A DNA stretch of 64,000 nt from Alopecurus myosuroides (GCA_028641055.1 CM054062.1:187115958-187179957), one strand, 5' to 3'. Shown: positions 1 to 11,544, counted from the first letter of the stretch. The notes: generated by a model not told the origin, from the sequence alone. Program-made: numbers and translations.

Positions 1-814
1 AAGTCGCCATCTATAGTGATGGTGCCGTATTCTCCTGGGAGTTTGAGCTTCAGGTAGGCGTAGTGTGGTACTGCCATGAATCTCGTGACCGCTGTTCGAC
101 TGAGAATGGCGTGGTACTGTGAGTGCCAGTCGACTACTTCGAAGTCGAGGAATTCTCTCCTATAGTTTCTTGGGTTTCCGAGCACCACCTCCAAGTTGAT
201 TGTCCCGAGTGGTCGAACTGCTTTTCCCGGTACTATCCCGTGGAAGGATGTTTGTGACTCTGCGAGTCCGTCCAGGTTTTTGTTCGTCTTGCGGAGTGTG
301 TCCGCGTATATGATGTTGATTCCGCTGCCACCGTCCATGAACACCCGAGCAAGGTCGTAGTTGCCTATCTGCGCCTGAATGACAAGCACGGCGTGTCCTG
401 GTCGATGTACCCGAGGGGGATGGTCTTCTTTGGAGAAGGTTATCGACTGGTCAACCATCTTCAGGTATTCGGGTGTGGATGGTGGAGTTTGTACTGCCAT
501 GATCACTTGGCGCGTATTTGTCTTCTGAGCTCTTCGGGACGGGCAAACCTTTTGGATCATTCCTAGGAGTCCCTGGGGGTTCGGGTACCCATTGGCTCCC
601 TGGTTTGCGCCTTTGCTGCGGGTGGCGCTGGTAGCGCGGCTAATACCGTGTTCTGATGTCCTAGTGGAGGTAGGGGCCGAGGCGGGTGGAATCCTCCCGG
701 GAGTTGCGGGTATCCCTGGTTGACTGCGGTTCTATTTTTCTTCGTGTAGGCCACTTGGATCTCTTGGAATTTCCGGAAGTCCGTGAGGAGATGAGTCGCC
801 TTGGTCTTGCCTGT
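1..814 (-). pseudogene. Gypsy gag end and aspartic protease (partial)
   Basis: On the minus strand this reads ATHLLTDFRKFQEIQVAY at its start, then a Pro-rich linker. After a frameshift near 610 come ITFSKEDHPPRVHRPGHAVL and the protease core NYDLARVFMDGGSGINIIYA. The DGGSG active-site triad is the form usual in grass Gypsy retropepsins, which cleave the gag-pol polyprotein. The text ends at base 1 inside the protease (YLKLKLPGE). Joined by eye to the gag piece at 2367-3350 it forms one gag-pro reading, interrupted by the solo LTR. Confidence 0.8.
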
Positions 815-2223
815 TGATGTCTACACATGCTTCTATTCTTGTAGACAGTGTTGGGCCTCCAAGTGCAGAGATTTGTAGAACAGCAGCAAATTTCCCTTAA
901 GTGGATTACCCAAGGTTTATCGAATTCAGGGAGGTAGAGGTCAAAGATATCCCTCTCAAGCAACCCTGCAATCAAGATATAAGAAGTCTCTTGTGTTCCC
1001 AACACACCCAATATAGGTATATAGGTGCACTAGTTCGGCGAAGAGAGAGTAAAATACAACCAGTATGAATGATTATAAGTGATAATAACAATCTGAAATA
1101 AAAATGGCAGCAAGCAAACATGTAGCAGAACAGACGGAAAAAGGTGTTTCAATGCTTGGAAATAAGGCCTAGGGCTCCTACTTTCACTAGTGGACACTCT
1201 CAACAATGCTCACATAATTGAATGCATAAATATCATCTCTTCACTGTGCTACTCCAAACCACTCCCCGGTCGAAAAACGAACACTAATCATTGCGTAGGG
1301 CTTAAACAACACTCCTCAAGTTTATATTCCCTCTCTAGGGCACCCCAATGTCACTACGAGTGCCATAGATTAGTAAAGAAACGCCAATAATTTCATAGGT
1401 TCATCTTCCAACACAAGATATAAATATCATGCTAAACCACACGGTGCACACACTGTCACCTTTACCCCGTGATCAAAGTGTTTACGGAGATAACAAAACC
1501 ACTTGAGTAGCATAACAGATGAAGATCAATCTACTTATTCAACTAGATACAAAGCTCATGATCACATAAAGATCACACCATGGGAGATAGAGATGAACCA
1601 CATAGCTAACGGTAGAGCCACCAGCCTCGGGGGAGAACTACTCCCTCCTCATCATAGGAGACAACAACGGCGATGGAGATAGCGGTGGAGTCAAAGGAGA
1701 TGGCTTCCGGGAGCACTTCCCCTTCCCGGGAGGGTGCGAGAACAGAGATCTGTCCCCCGAAACTTGTCGTCGTCGGCGACGAAGCTACAGATGTATTTTG
1801 CGGAAAATGCCGATTCCTTTAGGGTTTATACCTCGGGGAGTATATATAGGAAAAAGGGCGATGTCGGGGGGGGGGGGGTGGACAGGGGCCCACACCCCTA
1901 GGTGGCGCGGCCGGGGGGGACCCGCGCCACCCCATGGTGTGGCCACCCTGTGGCCCCCCTCCCGGGCTCTTCGGGACTTCTGGATGCTTCCGGGACTTTT
2001 AGGACTTCTGACTTTCAAATTTTCCAATTCCGAGAATATTTCCAGTTAAACTTTTCTGAAACTAAAAACAACAGAAAACATGGAACTGGTTCTGTGGCAT
2101 CTTGTTAATAGGTTAGTCCCGGAAAACATAATAAAACGTAGGAAAACATACGGAAAACATGTAGCAATTGGCATAATATCAACATGGAACATCACAAATT
2201 ATAGATACGTTTGAGACATATCA
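815..2223 (-). mobile_element. solo LTR of another Gypsy-type family
   Basis: Bounded by TG at 815 and CA at 2223. On the minus strand it opens TGATATGTCTCAAACGTATC, a start seen in several abundant Pooideae Gypsy families. Flanking 5-mers are CCTGT (810-814) and CATGT (2224-2228), a target duplication with one mismatch. No internal domain or second LTR is present, so it is a solo LTR left by recombination. A TATA-like run (TATATATAGG on plus near 1840-1851) and a GC-rich stretch with a G run lie inside. It splits the gag-protease frame of the host Gypsy element. Confidence 0.8.
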
Positions 2224-2366
2224 CATGTGCGCTTATATGTAAATAGATGTAGCGTGCAATAGCCGTCAAGGTCTTCCTCGTGAGTTTTCTCATTTGGATT
2301 TGGTTTCCATTCGCGGTTTCCACGAGCCCCGCCGTCGCGATGTCTTGTGAACACTGCCGCTACCAA

Positions 2367-3350
2367 TTATTCTCGATCGTCGTGGTCGTAGTGTTTCCTC
2401 CTCTTCTTTCGGCCGTGGCGATCCTCCTTAGGCATGTGTGAAGATGCTTTCTCGCTGCGTACGGAATCTTCGTCGTTATCCCATCTGTCGGCTATCGCCA
2501 TCAGCTCCGCGATAGTTCTGGGTGCAGCTCACCCCAGTTCTTCTTGAAAAGCGGCACGCCGAGCACCTTTGGATAAGGCTTCAACCGCGACTTCTTCCGA
2601 CATATTTTCCGCGGTATTTTTGAGCGTGGTCCATCTCTGGATATATGCGCGGGTGGACTCGCTGCTTTTCTGCCTCCACGCTCGCAGTTCCTCGATGGTT
2701 GCGGGTCGCTTGTACGTCCCTTGGAAGTTTTTCTCGAAGTTGCGGGTGAGATCGTCCCAAGATCTGTAACACACACGCGGTCTTCCTTCGAGCCAACTGC
2801 GGGCGGCGCCTACAAGGTGCAGGTTTAGGTACTGCATGGCCGTCGTCTTGTTCCCATGCTGGCACTTCACCGCGGTAAGGTAGTCCGAGAGCCATGACTT
2901 GGGTTCTATCGAACCGTCGTACTTTGGGACCTCCGTCGAAACTTTGAATTTCTTAGGCATTGGCGCTTCACGGATGCTGCGACCGAAGCATATGGCGCCG
3001 CAGGCCTCTTGGTCAGAGGAGGTGGACAGCGATCGGTCGTGATTCCTGCGTGCTCGGGCCTTGTCGACCTTGTTTTGCGCGATATGTCCACGCGCGTCGT
3101 ACTCGGGCCGGTCGCGATCGTCTTCGCATCGTGGTTCCTGGCTGCGATGTCGCGATCGGCCTCCATGGTGCCGCGAGTTGCAGTCGCGATCCTGCGGGCT
3201 ATCTCTATCGCTACCCGAACTATCGCCGCAAAGCCGGGCTTCTTTCCCTCGGGCGCGACGGGGTGATTCCTTGTCTCCCCTTCTAGGTGACGTACTCCCG
3301 CGTCTGCGGGGTGTTTTGTCTGCCCTCGGGGTTTTTTCAGCTAATGGCAT
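2367..3350 (-). pseudogene. Gypsy gag core domain (broken)
   Basis: Starts at an ATG (3350-3348) and opens with an Arg/Ser-rich low-complexity stretch. It then shows the retrotransposon gag domain: KYDGSIEPKSWLSDYLTAVK, the AARSWLEG motif, and WDDLTRNFEKNFQGTYKRPA followed by EELRAWRQKSSESTRAYIQR. These are typical landmarks of plant Gypsy capsid proteins, which assemble the virus-like particle. A TGA at 2529-2531 interrupts it; the same frame continues (TIAELMAIADRW) to a TAA at 2367-2369. It sits on the same strand as the protease piece, with a solo LTR between them. Confidence 0.82.
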
Positions 3351-3447
3351 TGTCGCGTGGTTTGAGCGTCGATTCTTGCGGCTGTTGTGCCTAGCCCCTT
3401 CTGGACCTGTCGATGTTATTCCGCACGTTTTCAGGCGGCTGGTTCGC

Positions 3448-4367
3448 CTATAAATATGTGGCGACTGCTAGGAGTGCAGCGGCGGGAGTCGTTGAGTGTA
3501 TGTTGCCCTCGTCGTCGACATGCAGGAGGGATGTCTCGAGTGTCCTGCTGATTCTGCTGAGGGACTCGTGATCCATGCCGGCGGTCTTCGAGATGTATCT
3601 CTTTTTCGGAGGATTGTTTACTACCGAGCGAGTCCTAGAGAGAGCCGCGTGACGCGCGCTCGACTCATCTGCCGCCTTCTTTCGTTCGTCCAGATTTTTG
3701 CGGGCTTCAGCGATCAGCCGACTCGCCCGTACCAGATGATAATGGTATGCGATTAGGTCCTCTCGGGGGCTCCTTCTTTGGGTTGACCGCCGAGCTGTAC
3801 CGCTGCCTTTGCTTTATCCCAGGAGGCTCGCGATACCTTGATACACTCTCGCTCCTTTCGACTGTTCCCTGTTTCCTCGGGTGCCTCCGTTGATCCTGCC
3901 ATGCAGACCTGGTCCAGATATGGCTCGTGAGTCCTAGGCGTGGGTCGATAACTTTTAACGGATCTAGAGGGTTCCTCGGTTGCGATGGTGTGGAAGTCAC
4001 GGTGATTGCGGAGGATGGAACCACCGTTGGGCGCTGGGCCACGACCATCGTCGTCAGATGGTGAGTCGGGGATCGCCGGGCTCGAGCCAGACTCGGAGTC
4101 CGATTCGCCGAGGTCGATTTTCTCGGGGAAGCGCAAGCTTCCTTCCTTTTTGGCACGGAAGTGGACGCTCCCGAACGTCAAGCTGATGCTTTTCTCCAAT
4201 CCGATGAACGCCGGGCGCGATCCCGGCGAGTGGGGCGCGTAGATGAGCGACCCGAAATGGATCAATTCTGCCGGAGTCGAAGTTCCAGGGCTCCAGCCGA
4301 AGGTTAGCGATGACGAGGCCGAAGATGCCGTAGATCCAGCGCCCGCCGTTCCTACAGTCGGCGCCAA
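3448..4367 (-). pseudogene. Gypsy gag, N-terminal half (broken)
   Basis: Open from the primer-binding site down to 3753, then continuing in another frame to a TAG at 3448-3450. The product is acidic and Ser/Pro-rich (SESGSSPAIPDSPSDDDGRG near 4090) and then charged and helical (IAEARKNLDERKKAADESSA near 3690), as in the N-terminal gag of grass Gypsy elements. No ATG lies near the start of the open frame, so the start is lost or non-standard. One frameshift (about 3770) plus one stop mark it as dead. Confidence 0.7.
4349..4367 (-). other. primer-binding site of the Gypsy element
   Basis: On the minus strand TTGGCGCCGACTGTAGG begins one base after the LTR end. TGGCGCC-type primer sites are common in plant Gypsy elements. 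The priming tRNA was not determined. Confidence 0.65.
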
Positions 4368-4368
4368 T

Positions 4369-4840
4369 TGTCAAATAGTCATATCAACAAGTCCCTCGGA
4401 TGATTCGGTAGGGTTTTCAATTAAGAGAACGTGAGGGCGCTGGTGACAATCGTCGGCTAACAGGGGGCACGATTTACCCAGGTCCGGGGCCCTCGTAGAG
4501 GTGAAACCCTTACTCCTGCTCTTCGATCTGTATTATCAGTAGATCGGTTACAATGGGGGTGCTCAAGTCGAGAGTATGGTCTCGAGCTCAAGGCTTGCCC
4601 CCCTTGGTGGTTCTCCTAGCCTTATATAGGTGGCTAGGTCTCAAACCGTCTCGGTGGGGGAGGGGGTTTACAAACCCTAATTTTAGGTCGGCACAAGTTT
4701 CCTTCTTGACCCGCAAGTCTTTGCGGGTGAGCTTCGGTTGGGCCCTCTAGAACTGTAAGGTGACACCTCCCCTTGGGCCTTGGACCGGGTAGCTTCACCC
4801 GATAGGTCCAGGATTCATCCCCACGTCAGGTGGGTGTAAC
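4369..4840 (-). repeat. 5' LTR of the Gypsy element
   Basis: The lower edge is set by TG at 4369-4370 (CA on the element strand), one base from the primer-binding site. The upper edge is placed near the GTTACACCC motif at about 4832-4840. The LTR contains a TATA box (4621-4628). About 470 bp, ordinary for this group. The partner LTR is outside the window. Confidence 0.72.
4621..4628 (-). promoter_or_regulatory. LTR TATA box (TATATAAG)
   Basis: TATATAAG on the minus strand inside the LTR, about 250 bp before the LTR end. This is the likely core promoter of the Gypsy transcript. Confidence 0.55.
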
Positions 4841-5975
4841 CGAAGGAAGCCTGAGGCCTTGTTTGGCAGCAGTGTTTGGACCGGTTTCTGAGTGTGATTT
4901 CCCGGCCCAACTCAAGACACCGAGAAACACTTCAGAGCCGTTTGGCAGGTCGGGTTTGGACGGGCTAAGCCCAGTTAATCCCCAGAAAACTCGTAGGGTT
5001 CGAGTGGAATGCAGTCTGCAGACACGCCTCCACCCCCGCGTTTCCGCGTGACGCAGCTGACGCTACTTTCGCCGTCCCCCGCTCCCGTCCCCGTGACCCG
5101 CTCCCATCGCCGCAGCTGGCTCACGCCGACGCCGACCTACGCTCCCGGCTCCTTCCTTCCTAACACCGTCGACAACCGCCTTCTTCCATCCGCCGCTGTC
5201 GACGCTCCTGAAGCCCCCGTCAGCATCAGCGCGAATGCCCAGCTCATCCGGCAGCCCTCCTCCGGTGGAAGCCTAACTTCTCTCAGGTACGTCTCCGCCT
5301 CGTCCCCTCCTCTCTTATTCTAGTCCTAAGTCTCGTTTCCATGTGAGTGTCTAGGGTTCTTGATTCAAATTGATTGATTGAACTGATGGGTTCTTCATTT
5401 GGACTGCTATGGATGAGTTAAGATCCATTGTTGAGCACCTGCAGATAGGGAACCATAAGCCTGTTTATACATCAGTTGATGAGTTAGGATTCCACTCTGT
5501 TGAGCACATGTAGAACCATATGCATTTACTTGTGCGGAATTGGGGATTTCCATATGCTTCTCTACGATGATGAACACGGTCTGACATAATCAACACTATC
5601 GATCCATGTGAAGAGTCGAGGCATTTCTCTGTGAGAATACCCATTAGTTTCTGCTCTAGTCTCGGTTTCTTGTTTTGCTAGTTGTTCTGCTAGCTATTTT
5701 TAGAAATAAGTTGTGCTTGTTCGTGTTACACATGTGTATATTTTCTTAGTGCTTGCGTTAGCAGGTTGATGATATTGTTGTTAGATGTTTTCTGTGCCGA
5801 TGAAAATAGATGATGAGCCTGATATAATCCATTCTATTACACCATGTGGACAATTGTGGCTTTTGTAAAATGTTAAAAATTAAGATCAAGACTCAAGAAA
5901 AATAAAGAAATTTTCGTTCAATTGTGTCTGTAAGACCTTGTTCTTTTTTATGTAGCACAAGCATATTGTGCATCC
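4841..5975 (+). other. GC-rich first-exon-like stretch and possible intron
   Basis: Between the Gypsy LTR and the first Mutator-like element. Bases about 4990-5286 are C-rich and free of repeats I recognise, ending CTCTCAG before GTACGT at 5287, a good plant splice donor. AT-rich intron-like DNA follows. It resembles the 5' UTR exon of a plant gene, but no protein could be recognised, so I do not call a gene. The sequence GGCCTTGTTTGGCAG at about 4855 may be a transposon end. Confidence 0.35.
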
Positions 5976-6402
5976 GTGAGAAAACACAAAAATGACCTTA
6001 GGGCTAAACTTCAGCAAAAAATGAACCCAAAGGTAAACTATTTTTTGAACTAACCCTTTTGGGTAGCTCCCAACACGGCGGCGCGGTGGTCTGAAGGGTA
6101 ACTCCATGGAGCCCGGCGCGATGGTCTGAAGGGTAACTCCACGTAGCCCGGCGCGGTGTTCTTAAGTGTAACTCCACGGTACCCGGCGCGGTGCTTCTGC
6201 CACGTGGGCTAGGCTAGACCCAAGTGCGAATATGTAGCGCCGCGGCACTCGGCGCGGTGCTAGAGGGTGTAGCGCCCCCGTACTCGGCGCGGTGCTTCCA
6301 GAATGTGATGGCTAGTGCAGTAGCATGCGTTTTCTCCGAACGAATGCATATACTAGGATCATTTTTCGTGTGGCTAGTAGGACCCACTCGTACCAGTAGA
6401 TG
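5976..6402 (+). repeat. left terminal inverted arm of the MULE
   Basis: Reverse-complementary to about 7932-8317. The arm contains short internal repeats (AAGGGTAACTCCA, three or more times). Right-arm units differ by a few substitutions and by extra or missing bases. Confidence 0.88.
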
Positions 6403-6618
6403 GATGTAATTCATCAAACCAAACCTATTCATGTGCATGTGGTTATTCAGATCTGTGGACATAGGGTTACGTAGATCCGTTGGTAGAACATGTTAATGGT
6501 TGTGTTCTTCGTCCTTGTGCTCCGTAGATCTGTGTTCATGGCTATGTGTAGTTAATTTTGTGCTCTTCTCTAGCTCGTAATTAACCATGCCATTTTGCTT
6601 CCGTCATCGATGTAGCAA

Positions 6619-6969
6619 ATGTTTGATGATGAGTTTAGTCACGCATTCGTTTCTTTTGGGGACTCGAAGATCCCTTCCTATATCGATGACAGACAGCTCA
6701 TGTCTCAGAATGGTATAGTCGATCCGCCGCCACCCTTGAACTCTGTTGTTGTGGACCTTGTGAGCGACGTATCTACTGCGATCGATGCAAAGATTGCTAA
6801 GAGCAAGGCACCGGTCAAAGGCAACATGAAATGGCTGCCCCACATGTCCACCTTCATTCTCAAGAACATAGCATTGCTCACCAGGAATGGGGTGAGGACC
6901 GACAGAGGATTCAAAGAGGTGAATCTCACTGGATGGGCCAAAATCTTTTGGATCGCAAAAAAAGTATGA
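6619..6969 (+). pseudogene. Myb/SANT-like domain protein fragment inside the MULE
   Basis: An ATG-started frame of 116 aa. Residues about 72-110 read KWLPHMSTFILKNIALL then NGVRTDRGFKEVNLTGWAKI. This matches the start of the Myb/SANT-like (Myb_DNA-bind_3) domain found in grass DNA-binding proteins, including the ORF1 partners of PIF/Harbinger transposases. The expected third helix with the VYNHLRKWRQRW-type motif is missing: the frame ends in KKV just after the second helix. The N-terminal 70 residues are not recognised. Because it sits between MULE arms with a clean target duplication, it is best seen as a captured gene piece. A small expressed protein cannot be excluded. Confidence 0.6.
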
Positions 6970-7931
6970 AAAAGTCACAAATGCCACTACAATTCATGAA
7001 TCGCAAAAATGTTGCCACATGGATAGGCGACGGATCAAACATGTTGAACATTTAGTGCACACAACCCCGCCCGTCTGCACATGCCTACCATCAGTCGTGG
7101 GGGAGCAAGAAGCCTTGATCCAAGTCGTAATTCCAGTTCCTTTTTCCCGCTAGATGGATGTATCGATCTACCTATGGCGTCTTACCCTAAAAAAGGCAGT
7201 GTTTTCTAAGAAGGCGGCACCGCTCGCAGTCTGGCTGCTCCATCTTGCAAAGTTGCCGGTCGGACGGCCCCTAGAAGACCACTCAGATAAGCGCACGGAC
7301 ACGCTTCCATTATTCAAGCCGATTGGTTGATCTTGTATGGTATCTGATCCAGCCACGGACTATGTTCCACGGAGATTCATCTTTGTTGATCAAGCACTTA
7401 ATTTTAAGGTAAACAATACACACATGCTACCACTAGTATTTTGTAATGGATTATGAGCTAATAGCCCAGTTAATCAGTACAATGGACACATCTTGAATGA
7501 CAATCGATCAATATCTTACAAGCGAATCACTCATTATGTTAAAATCTGAATCTACGTGTCTGCTAAACGCATGCATATAATAATGCGATAAAACTACTTT
7601 CTCGTTCAAAACTTTAATTTGCAGAAGACTATGATTGATAGCTCAAATTATGTGTTTATTTGTATTCCCTTATAGCTTCTATGGGTATATATCATTAACA
7701 TACTGACTTTGGCGCATCTACAATTAGTTTCAATATACAGAGAAATTGACAAGTTTCGCGTGAAACTACTAGAATAAAGTCAAGTAGCACAAATAATTAT
7801 GTGCCAAAGGCTTTGTAAAAAAGTAAAAAATCAACTGGCCCCATATATTTAAATTTTGGCTCCGCCCTTGGCTGGAAGTCACGATAGTTGATAGAGATAC
7901 GGGAACAAGACGACCGTGGGTTGCAGCGCTA

Positions 7932-8317
7932 CTGGTACGAGTGGGTCCTACCAGCCACACGAAAAATGATCCTAGTATATCCATTCGTTCGGAGAAAACG
8001 CATGCTACTGCACTAGCCATCACATTCTGGAAGCACCGCGCCGAGTATGGGGGCGCTACACCCTCTAGCACCACGCCGAGTGCTGCGGCGCTACATATTC
8101 GCACCTGGGTCCAGTCTAGCCCACGTGGCAGAAGCACCACGCCGGATACCGTGGAGTTACCCTTCAGACCACCGCGCCGGGCTCCGTGGAGTTACCCTTC
8201 AGACCACCGCGCCGCCGTGTTGGGCGCTACCCAAAAGGGTTAGTTCCGAAAATAGTTTAGCTTTGGGTTCATTTTTTGCTGAAGTTTGGCGCCAAGGTCA
8301 TTTTTGTGTTTTTTCAC
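7932..8317 (-). repeat. right terminal inverted arm of the MULE
   Basis: Mirror of 5976-6402, ending GTGTTTTTTCAC before the target repeat TTGTGCATCC at 8318-8327. Confidence 0.88.
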
Positions 8318-8524
8318 TTGTGCATCCATTGGTGCTTGAATAGACAGCCAGTTGTTCCCGCCAAGAAAACCATTACTAGTTGATATTCTGTAAGTCAGTC
8401 CGGGTGGGGTAGTTCCACTGAATACTTGATCCCAGTTGATCTCAGTTTTTTTCCTTTGCCAAGTATTACTCTTCATCAATGCCACACATTTGAACTATCT
8501 GTTTGTTCTTTGGAAGAGATTAGA

Positions 8525-9002
8525 ATTCAGGAAAGCAGCAGGGACTGAAAATTTCATGATTAGACTATATAAAAAGTTGCAGATTCATTTCTTGTCACCA
8601 AGAAGTGCGTGTAAGATCTGTTTGTCATTCTCAGTTTCGGATGAGAACGAGCCTGCAACCTATTGGTTCCACATTCTATTTCTTGCTTGGTTTTGTTAGA
8701 CCCCGTGTACACTTCTACTTGCATTGTTTACAAAAGGACCATATGCTTCTCCTCTCATCATGTCTTAATTCAGGAAAGCAGCAGGGACTAAAAATTTCAT
8801 GATTAGACTACATAAAAGTTGCAGATTCATTTCTTGTCACCAAGAAGTGCGTGTAAGATCTGTTTGTCATTCTGAGTTTCGGATGAGAGCGAGCCTGCAA
8901 GCTATAGGTTCCACATTCTTTTTCTTGCTTGGTTTTGTTAGACCCCGTTTACACTTCTACCTCCATTGTCTACAAAAGGACCATATGCTTCTCCTCTCAT
9001 CA
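8525..9002 (+). repeat. two-copy tandem duplication, about 242 bp
   Basis: 8525-8760 and 8768-9002 are near-identical, both starting ATTCAGGAAAGCAGCAGGGA and ending CTTCTCCTCTCATCA. A few substitutions and a 1-2 base length change separate them. No coding function seen. The rest of 8318-9424 is AT-rich with no gene that I can support. Confidence 0.85.
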
Positions 9003-9424
9003 GAGCTGCTGAATAGTCCTTGATTCCTTGTTCTGAAAACTGAGAGTGATGGTTATTCAATGTCAGCTGGTTATGCACTATTTTTTAAGTGTTATCTTTT
9101 TTTTTTTATGTTTTCATGCCCTGTTTTCCTGTGTGTACCTCCGGCAAAAATCAGCGTACAATATCTACTCCTTAATACAGTAGCATTTAGATGAGCATTT
9201 CTGGACCAGCAACAATTATGCTTTTGTTTGAGCGAACATAGTACATGCTCAATCTTGGTGGTGCAAACTTTGTGCTGTTACTACCCACTTGGTCTTTTAC
9301 TTGACACATCAGAGGATATCTAACAGTATATTGTGTTGTCTAACAAAAAAGTCTATTGTGTCTGTTCGTGTTCATGACCTGTCTTCCCTGCTACTATTGT
9401 ATGGCTAGCTTTACATCAAGCATA

Positions 9425-10316
9425 GAGTCTTTAGCAAAAAACCACCACTTTAGAGCTAAAATTCCGAAAAACCATCACTTTACGTTTGAATTGCAAAAAA
9501 TCACCACTCTAGTACTAAGATTTTTCAAATCGGACCAAATCGAGGATTGATCGTGAATTGACTCTGGTTCTGACAGGTAGCGCCCACCAATTAGGCTAAT
9601 TAAAAAAAAGATGATGGCTGTGACTTAGCTGCTCCCGTGCTAAGTTGACGGGCAAACTGAGTTGTCGGGCCCACCTGTCATCACCTTGTACAAGGTTCTC
9701 CTGGCCGGCGGCAGCTACCTCGTCCGGCCGCACAAACACACAGCTCGCTCGGCCGCACGTCACCTGGCCGCACACACGCGCTGCGGCGGCGGCAGGTTGC
9801 TCGCTGGCCTGGCCACACGCACGAGCACACGGCAGCAGCTAGCAGCTCGCTCGCCGGGCCGCACGCGACGGCGCCGACAGGCTCGCCGGCCTGGCCGCAC
9901 GCACGAGGCAGCAGCTAGCAGCTAGCTCGCTCGGCCGCACACACGTACGCACGGCGGCGGCGGCGGCGCCGGCAGGCTCGCCGGCCTGGCCGCACACGCG
10001 TACGCACGGCGGCCGCGCCACCGGCTGCAGGCTCGCCCGCACACAGGAGCAGACGCCGGCAGCCAGCTCACCGGCCGCACGCACTGGAGCATCTAGCTAG
10101 CACGGGAGCAGCTAAGTCACAGCCATCATCTTTTTTTTTAATTAGCCTAATTGGTGGGCCCTACCTGCCAGAACCAGAGTCAATTCACGATCAATCCTCG
10201 ATTTGGTCCGATTTGAAAAATCTTAGTATTAGAGTGGTGGTTTTTTGCAATTCAAACGTAAAGTGATGGTTTTCCGGAATTTTAACTCTAGAGTGGTGTT
10301 TTTTTGCTAAAGACTC
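9425..10316. mobile_element. short Mutator-like element with GC-rich interior
   Basis: Terminal arms of about 220 bp (9425-about 9645 and about 10095-10316) are inverted copies, with tips GAGTCTTTAGC and GCTAAAGACTC. They are flanked by a perfect 9-bp target duplication, TCAAGCATA (9416-9424 and 10317-10325). The 892-bp element has no transposase. The interior (about 9690-10090) is extremely GC-rich with repeated CTCGCCGGCCTGGCCGCAC-like units. Reading frames there are artefacts of the repeats. It has the structure of a non-autonomous MULE. Confidence 0.9.
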
Positions 10317-10325
10317 TCAAGCATA

Positions 10326-11400
10326 TGGAACTGATAACCATTTTTAGTCTTCTAGAGTTTTAGTGTGCACTCCCCCTTCGACAAAATGGGGTTTCCGAAC
10401 TTGACATATCGATGGTCCGTGGGAACTAATGCGGTCAATCCCTTTTTATCTGTAAAAAAGCATGTTTTTCTGTTGATTTGTTTTTATATCGTGCCCAGGC
10501 ACTCTATCTGAACTTAGGCTTTTTTTCCTGTTCACTGATGACTAGCTCTTACACATTTACATTGGAAAAAAAAAAAATTCTTCATCATTTACTGTCAGTG
10601 TATGCTGCGTCTAATTGACATTATAATCATACAATAAGTAACTTGGGCTCCTAAACACTCAAATTCGGTTACCACCTGTCAGTTAAGCCGAAGCACAATC
10701 CGTGGCAGGTGAACCATTTAAGGCAAGACCACCAGTGCAGTGAAACATAGCATGTGTTGGCAACTTTGCATAGCAGCTACAAGGACCCATGCTATCAGAT
10801 GATCAGTTGGAGTATTTGCTGTTTTGCACCATGTCCCATGTCAGGCAAAGTCCACCTGCTTAATCTAAGTATATGGATAAAATGACAAGAAACTTAAGGA
10901 TTATATTTGTGCGGTAGCTACTTCATTTTTTTTCTTATTCACGTGGTAAGTTTGATATTTATAATCTACTGCTGAGAAATTATGGCTGTAATGATTATAT
11001 TTGAAATTTGAACAATATGTTCTGTGGCATTTTCTTCTTCCTTTTCTGTAGAGTAAAAAGAAAAGGTTACCAACGGGCGAATGATACTGCCTGCCATTTG
11101 AGTGAAAACAAGTTTATTTATATGGATATCTTCGTAACATTGTACATTGATAACATGCATCTTGTTAAAACCTCGCATGTTCCAGGTCGGTGTTGTAGCA
11201 TGCCACGCGCGTTCAGGTTCCCAGGTTGAAGAAGCAACAAATCCTGTTTTCGTCGGTGGTAATAACTGAGATGTTCTTGCTACTGTAATGTGGAGGAAGA
11301 TGTTCTTCTGATCAAAACCATTTGTGTATTCAACCGATGATTTGTTCATGTACTGATGTGTGAGTTCTTGTTCCTGATCATAATTATAAATGCGTGAGAT
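10326..11400. other. unassigned AT-rich sequence
   Basis: No frame with recognisable domains on either strand. A 127-aa frame at 10966-11349 (minus) has ordinary AT-rich composition and no motif. Confidence 0.3.
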
Positions 11401-11410
11401 GTTTCTGTAG

Positions 11411-11534
11411 TTTTTTTTTGAAACAAGGCAAAAGCTTTGCCTATTTCATTAATTAAGAAGAGAGTTAAGTTACAAAACGAGCCAACGTGCTCGAAAATAA
11501 AAAGTCTACTCTCGCGGCATAAGGGAACTCATAC
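11411..11534 (-). mobile_element. 5'-truncated LINE (non-LTR) 3' tail
   Basis: A 124-bp insertion opening with a T run (a poly-A tail on the minus strand) followed by AAACAAGGCAAAAGCTTTGCC, the 3' end of common grass LINEs. It is flanked by GTTTCTGTAG (11401-11410) and GTTCCTGTAG (11535-11544), a target duplication with one mismatch. Confidence 0.6.
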
Positions 11535-11544
11535 GTTCCTGTAG

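Larger units (their letters stand above)
1..4840 (-). mobile_element. Ty3/Gypsy LTR retrotransposon, decayed, truncated by the window edge
   Basis: Reading the minus strand from 4840 down, the order is LTR, a TTGGCGCC primer-binding site, gag, then an aspartic protease that runs off the window at base 1. The gag-protease order and the protease signature (FMDGGSGI, about 317-341) are those of grass Ty3/Gypsy polyproteins. The copy is dead: frameshifts near 3770 and 610, in-frame stops at 3448-3450 and 2529-2531, and a 1.4-kb solo LTR inserted at 815-2223. RT, RNase H and integrase would lie left of the window. The upper edge is uncertain by a few bases because the expected terminal CA is not clean there. 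Only one LTR is visible, so age and target duplication cannot be judged. Confidence 0.88.
5976..8317. mobile_element. Mutator-like element (MULE) carrying a gene fragment
   Basis: Two long inverted arms, left 5976-about 6402 and right about 7932-8317, are near-identical in opposite orientation (outer tips GTGAGAAAACAC and GTGAAAAAACAC). The element is flanked by a perfect 10-bp direct repeat, TTGTGCATCC (5966-5975 and 8318-8327). Long arms with a 9-11 bp target duplication define Mutator-like elements. No transposase is present, so it is non-autonomous. The interior holds a Myb/SANT-like fragment (6619-6969), which makes it a Pack-MULE-type element. The arms are rich in CGGCGCGGTG and GTAACTCCACGG units. 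Length 2342 bp. Confidence 0.9.
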
